Below, piece after piece: positions 1 through 13,328 of a stretch of 64,000 nucleotides of DNA. This DNA comes from Branchiostoma floridae (taxonomy: Eukaryota; Chordata; Leptocardii; Amphioxiformes; Branchiostomatidae): positions 17,804,457 through 17,868,456 of the forward strand of contig NC_049986.1 in NCBI RefSeq assembly GCF_000003815.2. Reading direction: 5' to 3'. The position numbers were made by a program, and so were the translations under genes. The notes beneath the pieces were generated by a model. The model saw only the letters and a program-made list of their open reading frames with translations, was not told the origin of the DNA and searched no databases. The first letter of the stretch is position 1. Every line of letters begins with the position of its first letter.

Positions 1-394
1 TTGTATCATGTACAATTGTCGCGCAATAAGGTTCTTCTGTAATATTTCTTTGACTAGAAACAACATGATGCAGGACAGGGGCGTAATTCATTGGTATATC
101 ACCTCTCAAATACAAAGAAACAGTGCTGTTGAGAGTACATACACCAGTACATGAAACGATCCCTACCAAACTACTACTATGTCGAAGCCTTGTCCCTGTC
201 TTCAGGGACCGTGTCAGACACATGTAGGTTCGTGTTTTGACGACGTCCGGTTGGTAACAACATGTCATCAGTCTTAGCTTAATTAGTTGATTCTGACATT
301 TGCAGTTTCCTGGGAATAGGTCCTGTCGGATGTGGGAAGGAAAGCGTTTTTTAACGTCTTAATGTATTCAATATAGCATCTAAGACACCTAACG

Positions 395-520
395 TCGAGC
401 GGCTAGGCTGAAGGACACAAGTTATAAGGTCGCGGGTTCGAAGCCTGGCTAGAGGCTGTGTCCTTTACATGACTTTGCTAACTCCACCTAGATGTAAAAA
501 ATGGGTTCCTTATTTCGACA
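395..520 (+). repeat. tRNA-derived SINE fragment
   Basis: A Pol III B-box-like string GGTTCGAAGCC lies at about 428-438. The body that follows (a GTGTCCTTTACATGAC string, then TAAAAAATGGGTTCC) resembles the bodies at 34,550-34,610 and 28,010-28,080. A nine-base fold-back (AAGGACACA with TGTGTCCTT) encloses the B box. The anticodon arm is not canonical, so this is a SINE head rather than a functional tRNA. Confidence 0.45.
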
Positions 521-599
521 AGGACAAATATAGTCTATGGTTTAACGCCCCATTCTTACGACTGCAACCGTTTTACGATTCTTTTGCGTAGCTGATCAT

Positions 600-676
600 G
601 ACGACAGTCGGGAATCGAACTCCCGACCTCTAAGTCCAGATCCAGGGTCACTAACAACTCGGCTACTACTCCTACA
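600..676 (-). repeat. tRNA-like SINE head
   Basis: Read on the minus strand, an A-box-like TAGCCGAGTTGTTAG and a B-box-like AGTTCGATTCC lie at tRNA spacing. The anticodon stem does not pair well and the T stem is shifted, so a true tRNA is unlikely. A decayed tRNA-derived SINE or tRNA pseudogene is the better reading. Confidence 0.4.
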
Positions 677-1689
677 TCTTCCCACATGTGCACTAGTTCC
701 CAGGACCCCCTCTAACTAGGTTGTCGGAACACTTTCTCGCTCGACCTCGCCAAGCTAAATATTTAGCTGCCATGTTTGTTTTTGCTGTGTGAGAAATGAG
801 CGGACGGTAGGAGGAATCCCGCTGACCGCACGTACAAGTACCGTCCATACTCCTCCCTTTGATGTGATGAAGTTTCAGCGATGTTCGGTCTCTGAGTCTA
901 TGCCTCGAGCATTTATCGTTATGCGGGTATCTCACTGAACTGCGCCAATTTGCGCTAGGCATTCGCAAACCGGCGCCTGAAATTCGCAATTTACAAAATG
1001 GCGCAATGACCACTGTCGTCTTTTTGATCATTGTACATTGTTTTTTGTTAAATTGGTAACATTGCGAGTTTCAATGAAGCTATATTGTGTCCACCTTGGA
1101 GCCAAAACTGGGACATTCTGGGGCAGCCATTTTGTTTATAGAGGTGACGTGTTCTACCTGTACGTCGAACGTCTGTGAAGAGCCTTCTAAATGGGCAAGG
1201 TTATATCATATCATTTTCCAGAAAATCGTTTGTCACAAATGATTATATATCTCCACAATGTTGTTGAAACAATTACCAATACGACAATACTGGTCATAAG
1301 ATATACCAAAAAGCAGGCAACTGGATATGATTTTGGAAACGGTCAGGAGTTTCAGATAAATCCACTATCTTTCGTCAGTGACACTGAAGTGATACAATGA
1401 AGTGATACAATACGACAATGGTCTGAAATACTAGCATACCAACATTCTAGACCAGACACTTTCCGCCAATTCCCTCTGACGTCGCTTGCCACCACGCACC
1501 TGCTATTTGCATTCGGTTCGCGGTTAATTTCCTCGGTTACTTTGGTGGGTTATTATTTCAAGCTCTGCGCCCGACGGGGAGTAAAGCATGCATGGCACGC
1601 CTCGGTCAAAACAGTTCACTGTTATTGTTGCTTACCGTGTAGTGCATAGTGGAACATGTATAAGTCTGCTGCTTCCTTGCTGTTTCAGT

Positions 1690-1890
1690 AGCAAGATATG
1701 TTTTATAGGGAGGGGTTGCTAGCCCTTACCCTTTAACGAGCTCAGGGCACCCTCTCAACACCAGACCCCCATTTTATGTCCCTTCTGAAAGCCGGGGGCA
1801 GTCCCAACCGAGAGAAGTTTCCAACTAATTGAAAGTAGGTAGCTGAGCTGTAAGGCTGCTACCAGTTGAGCCACAGGGACATACTCGCAT
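1690..1890 (-). repeat. tRNA-derived SINE copy
   Basis: Minus-strand sequence starts with a tRNA-like A box (GGCTCAACTGGTAGCAG) at about 1,855-1,880. It is followed by a body with GGGACATAAAATGGGGGT and GTTAAAGGGTAAGGGC. A second piece of the same head, without the body, is at about 32,558-32,588. Confidence 0.45.
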
Positions 1891-1908
1891 ACAAGGCGTG
1901 TCTCGGTG

Positions 1909-2092
1909 TACTCTCCAAGTAGAGGTTGGTGGGGATCGAAAAATCGTGACCTTGTCCTAAGATGCGCTCTTTTCTTCCTCCAGCCTCGACCACGTGGGAA
2001 GTCAGGCAGTTCAGTGGGAAGGCTGGTCGAAAAAAATACGGCATATAAAGAAAAGGTCACGATTTTCCCCACCAAACTCTGCTTGGAGAGTA
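1909..2092. mobile_element. MITE, family TACTCTCCAAGCAGAGG
   Basis: A 184-bp non-autonomous element. Both ends carry the inverted repeat TACTCTCCAAG(C/T)AGAG, continuing inward over a GGTGGGG...CGTGACC stretch. It is flanked by an 8-bp duplication with one mismatch (TCTCGGTG at 1,901-1,908, CCTCGGTG at 2,093-2,100). Related copies are at 26,353, 30,131, 59,911 and a half copy at 17,423. It encodes nothing; the overlapping open frames come from the inverted repeat. Confidence 0.8.
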
Positions 2093-2099
2093 CCTCGGT

Positions 2100-3330
2100 G
2101 GAAACAGTTCGCTACACACCGTGAATGGCCACTCGGAAGTGTTTGTTGTGCACTTGGCGGTGGCTTGTCGGCATGAAAATATCGCACACAAGTGGAGGGG
2201 GGTCGAAACATCGCAGACACGGAAAGTTTGCCAACTAAGAATTAGAAAACGTGAGAGAAACTTAAACATGTCAGCAGAGTGTTTTAAGACTTGTCTTCCC
2301 TCTTTATTGTCACCCTTAAGGACTTTGTAGACATACGTACATGCAGACGACTTGAGATTTTGAAGGTTAGCTTTTGAGATCGCAGTGCGTAATTTTTGAC
2401 ATAACTGAAATGCTTTACTACAACAAAGGCACGGACGGTTTTGTTCTGCAGTTCAGTGCTACAAAAAATGTTTGTTTATCCCTCAATAAGGGTGACGGCT
2501 TATTCCGTACCGCACAAAGCAAAGAAGAATTCCGCAAACTAAAACATCATCTAAAGTTTGCTAGACGAAACAAATAAGTTATGTCGGTCACTTCGTTAGC
2601 ATACAAACAGTGGTTATTCTATATTTCATAAAAGAATGTTTCGTCTTCAATGCTATAGAATGGAATATTTGACGGCATTTGTGAAAACCCATACTGATCC
2701 GATTTTATAGACAAAAACCGATGTGAGCGTACGAAAGTTGAATATGAAATCTAAGTAGTCAGGGAGGTTGAACAATTGAATTCACAGATTGAATACACAG
2801 AGCATTAAACATTGCCTGTTTTATCAAACATTGCATTCTTTTTTTGTTCTTCCCTATCTTTTTTGCCTTTGGAATGCTGTGTAATTGCCCGGGGTTCAAA
2901 TATATTTTAGACTTAAGACTTGGCAAAATATACTTGCGACAAAACATTATTGTATACACAACACAAACCTTATACAACAAGGTCATTGCGACTCAACGAT
3001 GCCGGGGGGCAATAACCTTTTTTGCGTGCCTATCTTCACTTGATATGACGACAATTTGAACAGCAGTGCCACCATGCGTCCCAATCAAGTACTCCATTAA
3101 AATCTCCTTTTGAGATGCATACTTAGCATTTAGGAGTGTAAAAGTAAAGAAAAAGACTTAAAGGAATAAACCTAAGGTTAAATGGGACTGTTAGCCTCCT
3201 TGTAACAGTGTAATTTTCCCGTGGTGAATGAACTACTTAGTATTCAAGACTTCATCTGGCACTGGCCGCTGTTGCAGATAATATTCATCCCCTTATTCCT
3301 GCTTGCATACAGTCATAGACATACTACGGA
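2100..3330. other. Non-coding stretch without recognised features
   Basis: AT-rich sequence with no domain-bearing frame, no tRNA and no clear inverted repeats. Short frames of 60-75 codons overlap on both strands and have no recognisable motifs. Confidence 0.4.
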
Positions 3331-3580
3331 GGGCCAAGTGTTGTAAAATTATACACACACAAATCGCGCGCATCACACAAACATAGCGCAAGTGCAACAC
3401 ACACACACAACCCCAGATTCCAACACACACACACACAAATCACGCACATAGCGCAAATGCAACACACACACATAACGCCACTTCTGTTTCGCACACACAA
3501 CTCCAGATTCCAACACAAACACACACAACGACACACACACAACCACAGTACCACTTCTGTCTGTTACACTCATATCTCAC
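3330..3580. repeat. CA-rich minisatellite
   Basis: Imperfect repeats alternate (CA)n tracts with CCAGATTCCAACAC and CATAGCGCAA(A/G)TGCAAC strings, each seen at least twice. This looks like a diverged outer fringe of the large satellite array that begins about 100 bp downstream. Confidence 0.6.
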
Positions 3581-3745
3581 AGATTCTTGTTCAATCATAC
3601 ATCCCCCCCCCCTCCGTTACTTTAACAACGTTCAAGATAAAGGTAGTTATCTGGTATGAATGGAGATGTATGCATATATTATTGGAAACGAATGAGTGGA
3701 AGTTCAAGGACAAATAAAAGACAGAAAGGCTATCTCACCCACTGT

Positions 3746-3765
3746 CCAATAAATGCATTTATTGG
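3746..3765. repeat. Perfect 20-bp palindrome
   Basis: CCAATAAATGCATTTATTGG reads identically on both strands. It lies in the first diverged satellite unit, where later units have CAATAAATACCCGATACATT, so it probably arose by mutation or rearrangement of that segment. Confidence 0.7.
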
Positions 3766-6700
3766 GCCGCGAAAACGTTCGATACAGGTGTTCCGGACCG
3801 GGTGATACTTTTCTGTATCGCATGGGCTCTAAGTTGCTGTTCGGTTACAATTTTTGTTCGAGGACACAACATTTTCTCAACTTCTGGTGCATTTCGCATC
3901 AAAAGATATGTTTTCTCAGGTGGATATGATATAAAAATACAACACGGTGTATTCCGTATCACCGAGGTTCCAGCACGATCGCGGGAAGGATCACCCGACG
4001 GCCGAAAATTTATCCAACACATACGCAAAGAAACACAATCACACGCACATACAAAGCAAGACACACACACACTGTGCCACTTGCAACACACACACACTCA
4101 GCGTCTGCCCAGTATGTGTGTGTGTGTGTTGCCTCCAGTATGTGTGTGTGTTTGCGTGCAATGAATTATATTCAATTTGACCTTATTGCGATTGCGTTCC
4201 AGTAGTGATAATATTATTACCTGTAGTTTGACGATGAGTTTTACGTCCTCACCATTATCTTTCTTTGGTTGTTTCATACCCTATAGCTAGACATAAACAG
4301 CAATAGTATCCCAGTGTAGATAGCAAAAGGGTTTCTTACAGCCAGTTAGATGAGGAGACGACAAGTACATGGGCATATAATAGACGGCAATGGTAGTTCA
4401 CCCATTAAGGAAGGAATATAGGATATATTTATCCAACGAACACATTGATACAAAAATCCCACAAACACACACACACTCATAAACACAAACACAACCACAC
4501 ACCAGGATATACACAACACACACACTGCGCTCACAGCAACACACACACACACACAAGGCATGTCCGACGTGTGTGTTGTATCTCGCTGTGTGTGTGTGCA
4601 TTTTTACTTCAGTGTGCGTGTTGTACTGGTATCTGTGCAGTGATTATATTGATATAGTTGATTTTGCATTCCAGTCTGTTAAGGTCATAATTGGTATCAA
4701 CTGACGTTCAACAAAGAGTTTCACGTCATGACCATTATCTTTCATTGTGTAATTCATTCGCAAGTGAACAGCGACTGTAACCGTACATATATAACTAGCA
4801 AGAGGCCTGGGCGGAAGCTAGAGTAGCTGTATTGTACAGCCAGATGTAGATCTATGCCAGGATGACAAATTCAAGGGTACATAAAAGACGGCAATGGTGA
4901 CTCATCCATTCAACAATAAATACACAATATATCTATTCAACAAGCACACACACATGCAGGTACACAATCTCACACTCACAGACAGCACACACACACACAC
5001 ACAGCGCCCACTACAACACACACACACACAGGGCCTGCTCGACATGTGTGTGTTGAAATTCGCCCAGTGTTTTTGTATGTTTTTACTAGAGTGTGTGCAT
5101 ACAATGGATTACATTGTTCTTTTCATTTTTACAATCCTCGGTTCAGGCCAGGACTGATATTATTGAAGTACCTATAGTTAAACAGTGAGTATTAAGTCAT
5201 CAGCAGTATGTTTATTATACTTAGGTGATTTACACACGAGTCTATAGCTAGCGAGGCTAGCATGGTGTAAGAAGCAAAACGGGATAAATCTAGCGAATCT
5301 ATACCTGTATTATACAGGCAGATGAATGAGAAGATAACAAGTTCAGGAGAAACATAAAAGACGGCAATCCTATCTCCCTCCATAAATCATAAAAGATGTA
5401 CGATAAACTTATGCAACGCACACACAGATAGATAATCACACACACACACACAACGACGTATACAGCACACACACAGTGTGCACTACAACACACACACACT
5501 CAGGGCATGTTCGACATGTGTGTGTTGTTCTTCGCTGTGTGTGTGTGCATTTTTACTTCAGTGTGCGTGTTGTACTGGTATCTGTGTGCGTGTTTTGGGG
5601 AAATAATTAAAATTGATCTTGAGTTCCATTCTGTTTATGACATAATTGGTATCAACTGACGTTTAACAATAAGTTTAACGTCACGACCACCATCTTTGTG
5701 TAATACACTGCGACCATACCACCATGTAAATATCAAGAGGCCTGGACGGAAACTAGAGTACAGCTGTATTGTACAGCAAGATGAACGCGAAAATGAGAAG
5801 TTCAAGGACACGTAAAATACGATAATGGTGTCTCATTCATCCATCAATAAATACCCGATTCTTTCATTCAACACACACAAACACATTCACAATCACACAC
5901 ACACAAAGTCTTGCGCAGCACACACACTGCGCGCACTGCAACACACACACACACAAGGCCTGCCCGACGTGTGTGTGTGTGTTGTACTTCTCTGTGTTTG
6001 TGTGCATTTTGACTACAGTGCGCGTGTTTTGGGGAAATAATTAAAATTGATCTTGAGTTCCATTCTGTTTATGTCATAATTGGTATCAACTGACGTTTAA
6101 CATTGAGTTTAACGTCACGACCATCATCTTTGTGTAATTTACACATTCGCAAGTGTATGAACGCTACGACCATACCACGGTGTAAATAGCAAGAGGCCTG
6201 GGTGGAACCTAGAGTAGCTGTATTGTACAGCAAGATGAACGCGAAAATGACAAGTTCAAGGGCACATAGAAGACGATAATGGTGTTTTCCATTCATCAAT
6301 AAATTCACGATACATTCATTCAAAACACACACACACACACGCACACATACATGTACACTATCACACGCACACAAAGTCTTACGCAGCACACACACACACT
6401 GCGCTCAGTAAAGCACACACACACAGGGCCTGCTCGACATGTGTGTGTTGCAATTCGCTCAGTGTGTGTGTGTATGTTTTGATTCCAGTGTGTATGTCTC
6501 TTCGTCTGAGTGTGTGCGTGCAATGAATTACATTCATCTTTTCAACTTTGCATTCGTAGCTTTATGTCATAACTGATGTTATTACAGTACCTAAAGTTAA
6601 ACAATGAGTATTACGTCATCAGCACTATGTTTATTATAATTAGGTGATTTACTAAAGGTGATTTACACTCGAGTCTATAGCTGGCGAGGCTACCATGGCG

Positions 6701-7044
6701 TAAGTAGCAAAACGGGCTGAACCTCTACTAGGAGCTGTATGTTAACGCCAGATAAATGAAAAGAGACACATAAAAGACCGCAATCATATCTCACTCAATA
6801 AATCATAAAAGATCTACGAGAAACTTATTCAACGCACACACGGATAGATAATCACGCAAACACATCCACACAAACACACATACACAATCACACACACACA
6901 CAATGTCTTACGCATCACACACACTGCGCGCACTGCAACACACACACTCAGGGCCTGCCCGACATGTGTGTGTGTGTTGTACTTCGCATGTGTGTGTGTG
7001 CATTTTGACTTCAGTGCGCGTGTTGTTCGTGGTATTTGTGTGCG

Positions 7045-7365
7045 NNNNNNNNNNNNNNNNNNNNNNNNNNNNNNNNNNNNNNNNNNNNNNNNNNNNNNNN
7101 NNNNNNNNNNNNNNNNNNNNNNNNNNNNNNNNNNNNNNNNNNNNNNNNNNNNNNNNNNNNNNNNNNNNNNNNNNNNNNNNNNNNNNNNNNNNNNNNNNNN
7201 NNNNNNNNNNNNNNNNNNNNNNNNNNNNNNNNNNNNNNNNNNNNNNNNNNNNNNNNNNNNNNNNNNNNNNNNNNNNNNNNNNNNNNNNNNNNNNNNNNNN
7301 NNNNNNNNNNNNNNNNNNNNNNNNNNNNNNNNNNNNNNNNNNNNNNNNNNNNNNNNNNNNNNNNN
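7045..7365. other. Assembly gap (N) inside satellite
   Basis: A 321-base run of N. The sequence on each side is nearly identical satellite core (compare 6,895-7,030 with 7,375-7,515), so the missing part is probably satellite and the copy number here is uncertain. Confidence 0.95.
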
Positions 7366-9474
7366 TCACACACACACACACAAAGTCTTACGCATCACAC
7401 ACACTGCGCGCACTGCAACACACACACTCAGGGCCTGCCCGACATGTGTGTGTGTGTTGTACTTCGCTGTGTGTGTGTGCATTTTGACTTCAGTGCGCGT
7501 GTTGTGCTGGTATCTGTGTGCGCGTGTTTTGTGGGAAATAATTAAGATTGATCATCATGTCCATTCTGTTTATGTCATAATTGGTATCAACTGACGTTTA
7601 ACATTGAGTTTTACGTCATGACCATCATGTTTGTGTCATTCATTTGCATTCGCAAGTGCTTGAACTCTGCGACCATACCACGGTGTAAATAGCAAGAGGC
7701 CTGGGCGGAACCTACGTGAAGTAGCTGTATTGTACAGCAAGATGAATGCGAAAATGACAAGTTCAAGGACACGTACGAGACGATAATGGTGTCTCATTCA
7801 CCCATCAATAAATACCCGATACATTCATTCAACACACACACAAACACATTCACAATCACACACACACACCAAGTCTTACGCAGCACACACACTGCGCGCA
7901 CCACAACACACACACACAGGGCCTGCCCGACATGTGTGTGTGTGTTGTATCTCGCTGTGTGTGTGTGTATTTGGCCTTCAGTGTGCGTGTTGTACTGGTA
8001 TCTGTATGCGCGTGTTTTTGGGGAAATAATTAAAATTAATCTTGAGTTCCATTCTGTTTATGACATAATCGGTATCAACTGACGTTTAACAATGAGTTTT
8101 ACGTCATGACCATCATCTTTGTGTCATTCATTCGTAAGTGCTTGAACACTGCGACCATACCACGGTGTAAATAGCAAGAGGCTTGGGAGGCACCTACGCG
8201 AAGTAGCTGTATTGTACAGCAAGATGAACGCGAAAGTTCAAGGACACGTAAAAGACGATAATGGTGTCTTATTCATCCATCAATAAATACCCGATACATT
8301 CATTCAAAACACACACGAACACATTCACAATCACACACACACAAAGTCTTACACTGCGCGCACTGCAACACACACACACAGGGCCTGCCCGACGTGTGTG
8401 TGTTTTGTACTTCGCTGTGTGTGTGCGTATTTTGACTTCAGTGTGTGTGTTGTACTGGTATCTGTGCGCGCGTTTTTGAGGAAATAATTATATTGATCTT
8501 GAGTTCCATTCTGTTTATGTCATAATTGGTATCAACTGACGTTTAACGATGAGTTTTACGTCATTACCATCATCTTTGTATAATTCATTCGCATTTGCAA
8601 GTGTTTGAACACTGCGACCATACCACGGTGTAAATAGCAAGAGGCCTGGGCGGAACCTAGAGTAGCTGTATGTCATAGTTCCAGTTGCGCGATAAAATGA
8701 CAAGTTTAAGTGTACGTAAGAGACGATAATGGGGTCTAATTCACCCATCAATAAATACCCGATACATTCATTCAACACACACATACACAATCACACGCAC
8801 ACACACAAAGTCCTACGCATCACACACACTGCGCGCGCTGCAACACACACACGTACAGGGCCTGCCCGACATGTGTGTGTGTGTTGTACTTCGCTGTGTG
8901 TGTGTGTGCATTTTGACTTCAGTGTGCGTGTTGTACTGGTATCTGTGTGCGCATGTTTGGGGGGAAATAATTAAATTTTATCTTGAGTTCCATTCTGTTT
9001 ATGACATAATCGGTATCAACTGACGTTTAACAATGAGTTTTACGTCATGACCATCATCTTTGTGTAATTCATTCGCAAGTGTTTGAACACTGCGACCATA
9101 ACACGGTGTAAATAGCAAGAGGCCTGGGCGGAACCTAGAGTAGCTGTATTGTACAGCAAGATGTACGCGAAAGTTCAAGGACACGTAAAAAACGATAATG
9201 GTGTCTCATTCATCCATCAATAAATACCCGATACATTCATTCAACACACACACAAACACATTCACAATCACACACACACAAAGTCTTACGCAGCACACAC
9301 ACTGCGCGCGCTGCAACACACACACACAGGGCCTGCCCGACATGTGTGTGTGTGTTGTACTTCGCTGTGTGTGTGTGTGCGTATTTTGACTTCAGTGTGC
9401 GTGTTGTACTGGTATCTGTGTGCGCGTGTTTTGGGGGAAATAATTGAAATTGATCTTGAGTTCCACTCTGTTTA

Positions 9475-11016
9475 GGGACCGTACGGCATTTAGCGAGGGG
9501 GGAGGGCCGGTCGCCAGGGGGGGGAGGGCCAAGCAAAAAAATATTTTGCCAGGGGGAGGGCCTAGCAATTTTTTTTTTACTTGGGGGGAGGGCCAAGCAA
9601 AAAAAAATAGCTTGGTCTGCCAGCAAAATATGTCCCTTAAAATTCAAGAAACAGCGTTTCAGAGGATCAAGATTTCAAAATTTTTCTGGACCTCTGCAAG
9701 GGATCGCCCGAGGTTGGCGCTCGGGATACAGTGAAAATGCGAAAGGGAGGGGGCGGGGCTTATGCATGACGCCCTCGAAAACCTTCTTCACGCACAGAAA
9801 TGTTATTAAACTCTAGATTAGTCTGCCAGCAAAATTTACCCCTGTCTTATTGCCCTCAAAATGTAAGAAATGGCGTTTCAGAGCTTGAGGGTAAATATTT
9901 GCAAATTTCCCTGGATCCCTTTTGACGTGACCGGCCTCGCGCCTTTGATGACCGACATCGTGATAATGTGTTTGGGGGGGATTTAATTTTGTAATTCTAA
10001 ATTGAAATGCTATTAAAGTTAGCTTTGTTTGTCAGCAAAATATCTCCTCAAACTGAAGGAAATAGCTTTTAAGAGGGTCAAGATTTCAAAATTCTCCCGG
10101 ACCTACCTTGCGATTCTTCGTGCCTTTGGCGCCGAAGATGGTGTTCGGAACGTCGTTCTCACAAACTTGAAACCCTCGTATTTTTTTTTTTCATAGAAAT
10201 GTCATCTAACCAGCAAATTTTCCCATAAAAAAGCAATGCAGGAAATCGTGGCAAAAAAAGCGTGGCATTTCTAAAAGATCTCCTGCAAGTCTGCGGTCTC
10301 ACGCCCGCCGGCGGCTAGAGAGAGGCGACCGGTCTTACCCCGCCGTGGGAAAATCAGCGTCACGCGTCGGCGCCCCCCTCCCCACTACAGTTTTGGAAGT
10401 CGAATCGTGCTGTCGTTTTGGTTTTCATTTTTCCCCCCGATTTACCGTAAGTTATTACCACCACAGAACCAAGAAAAAGTCCAAAATATATGTAAATTGA
10501 AAATAGTTTCCGTCAAGCCGCTCAGGCCCGCGCCCGCGAGCTTGCAATACGTAAATTTAGGGAGCGGGGCGCGCGCCGCTTCGTGGCGCAAATCTACTAG
10601 AAATCCAGGTACAAATGCTTTTTAGGTGTTGTTTTAATATCAAAACAATGAAATAGCTTCTATAAAGCAAATATTTATGCCTCTATGAAGCAGATATTTA
10701 TCCCTCTATTTAGCAGATATTTTGAGCCATTCTGTTTTCCTTTTTTTACTAGGGGTGAGAGATCTGCTTCTCGATGAAAATCATGAAAAAGTATGACGCA
10801 AAGCACATTTCCAAATGCGGGAGCGCAGTGTTTTATTGGCGTCTTGAATATTTTTTTCAAAGTTGATAGGAGGGGGGAGGGCCAAGCAAAAATATTTTGT
10901 CTTGGGGGGAGGGCCTAGCAAAAAAAATTTTACCTGGGGGGAGGGCCATGCAAAAATTTTTTGACCCGACCCTCTGGCGACCGGCCCTCCCCCCTCACTA
11001 AACGCCGTACGGTCCC
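9475..11016. mobile_element. PIF/Harbinger-like non-autonomous transposon
   Basis: A 1,542-bp element. Its ends are inverted repeats of about 41 bp starting GGGACCGTACGGC and continuing through GGGGGGAGGGCCGGTCGCC. TTA flanks both sides (9,472-9,474 and 11,017-11,019), and neighbouring satellite units show the empty site (CTGTTTATGACATAAT), which proves insertion with a 3-bp TTA duplication. TWA duplications with G-rich termini fit PIF/Harbinger; the superfamily is an inference. Subterminal GGGGGGAGGGCC(A/T)AGCAAAA repeats occur in the same direction at both ends. No transposase frame is visible. Confidence 0.85.
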
Positions 11017-13328
11017 TTATGACATAATTGGTATCAACTGACGTTTAACAATGCATTTTATGTCTTGACCATCATCTTTGTGTAATTCATTCGCAAGTGT
11101 TTGAACACTGCGACCATACCACGGTGTAAATAGCAAGAGGCCTGGGCGGAACCTAGGTGAAGTAGCTGTATTGTACAGCAAGATGAACGCGAAAGTTCAA
11201 GGACACGTAAAAGACGATAATGGTGTCTCATTCATCCATCAATAAATACCCGATACATTCATTCAACACACACACACACACTCATAAACAATCACACACA
11301 CACAAAGTCTTACGCGGCACACACACTGTGCGCACCACAACACACACACACAGGGCCTTCCCGACGTGTGTGTGTGTTGTACTTCGCTGTGTGTGTGCAT
11401 ATTTTGACTTCAGTGTGCGTGTTGTACTGGTATCTGTGTGCGCGTGTTTTTGGGGAAATAATTAAATTGATCTTGAGTTCCATTCTGTTTATGTCATAAT
11501 TGGTATCAACTGACGTTTAACGATGGGTTTTACGTCATGACCATCATCTTTGTATAATTCATTCGCATTTGCAATTGTTTGAACACTGCGACCATACCAC
11601 GGTGTAAATAGCAAGAGGCCTGGGCGGAACCTAGAGTAGCTGTATTGTAAAGCAAGATGAACGCGAAAACGACAAGTTCAAGGACACGTAAAAGACGATA
11701 ATGGTGTCTAATTCATCCATCAATAAATACCCGATACATTCATTCAACACACACACACAAATACACAATCACACACACACAAAGTTTTACGCAGCACACA
11801 CACTTCGCGCACCACAACACACACACACACAGGGCCTGCCCGACATGTGTGTGTGTGTTGTACTTCGCTGTGTGTGTGTGCATTTTGACTTCAGTGTGCG
11901 TGTTGTACTGGCATCCGTGTGCGCGTGTTTTTGGGGAAATAATTAAAATTGATCATGATGTCCATTCTGTTTATGTCATAATTGGTATCAACTAACGTTT
12001 AACATTGAGTTTTTCGTCATGACCATCATCTTTGTGTCATTCATTTGCATTCGCAAGTGCTTGAACACTGCGACCATACCACGGTGTAAATAGCAAGAGG
12101 CCTTGGTGGAACCTAGGTGAAGTAGCTGTATTGTACAGCAAGATGAATGCGAAAATGACAAGTTCAAGGACACGTAAAAAACGATAATGGTGTCTCATTC
12201 ATCCATCAATAAATACCCGATACATTCATTCAACACACACACAAACACATTCACAATCACACACACACAAAGTCTTACGCAGCACACACACTGCGCGCGC
12301 TGCAACACACACACAAGGCCTGCCCGACATGTGTGTGTGTGTTGTACTTCGCTGTGTGTGTCTGTGCGTATTTTGACTTCAGTGTGCGTGTTGTACTGGT
12401 ATCTGTGTGCGCGTGTTTTGGGGAAATAATTAAGTTGATCTTGAGTTCCACTCTGTTTATGACATAATTGGTATCAACTGACGTTTAACAATGAGTTTTA
12501 CATCATGATCATCATCTTTGTGTAATTCATTCGCATTCGGAAGTGTTTGAACACTGCGACCATACCACGGTGTAAATAGCAAGAGGCCTGGGCGGAACCT
12601 AGAGTAGCTGTATTGTACAGCAAGATGAACGCGAAAACGACAAGTTTAAGGACACGTAAAAGACGATAATGGTGTCTCATTCATCCATCAATAAATACCC
12701 GATACATTCATTCAACACACACACACACACTAATACACAATCACACACACACAAAGTCTTACGCAGCACACGCACTGCGCGCGCCACAACACACACACTC
12801 AGGGCCTGCCCGACGTGTGTGTGTGTGTGTGTGTGTTGTACCTCGCTGTGTGTGTGTGTATTTGGTCTTCAGTGTGCGTGTTGTACTGGTATCTGTGTGC
12901 GCGTGTTTTGGGGGAAATGATTAAAATTGATCTTGAGTTCCATTCTGTTTATGTCATAACTGGTATCAACTGACGTTTAACATTGAGTTTTACGTTATGA
13001 CCACCATCTTTGTGAAATTCATTCGCAAGGGTTTGAGCACTGCGACCATAACACGGTGTTCTAAAATAGAAGAGGCCTGGGCTGAACCTAGAGTAGCTGT
13101 ATTGTACAGCAATATGATCGCTTCATTGACAATTTCAAGATCACGTAAAAGACAATAATGGTGTCTCATTCATCCATCAATTAATACCCGATACATTCAT
13201 TCAAGACTCACACAAAAATGCACAATCACACGCAGTCGCAAGTCTTACGCAGCACACACACTGCGCTCAGTGCAACACACTCACACAGGGCCTGCCCGAC
13301 ATGTGTGTGTGTGTTGTACTTCACTGTG

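Larger units (their letters stand above)
1..1690. other. Non-coding, decayed repeat fragments
   Basis: No exon with a recognisable domain was found. Open frames here are short and low in complexity. Two tRNA-like pieces are listed separately. Bases about 1,310-1,395 match a dispersed repeat also found at 29,094-29,160 and, in reverse, near 33,530-33,660; its key string is CAACTGGATATGATTT. Confidence 0.5.

Noticed and set aside
3324..4180. Cysteine-rich small frames that could look like secreted peptides
   Set aside because: The cysteine-valine pattern is the translation of TGTGTG; no signal peptide or conserved spacing.
6903..7594. Open frames up to about 200 codons across 6,903-7,594 on both strands
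   Set aside because: They span the N run and otherwise translate (CA)n/(TG)n as His-Thr or Cys-Val repeats; both strands and several frames are open at once, as expected from dinucleotide repeats.
4000..13300. Regular direct repeats suggesting a CRISPR array
   Set aside because: Units of ~480 bp without short identical repeats and unique spacers, in a eukaryotic genome; this is a satellite.
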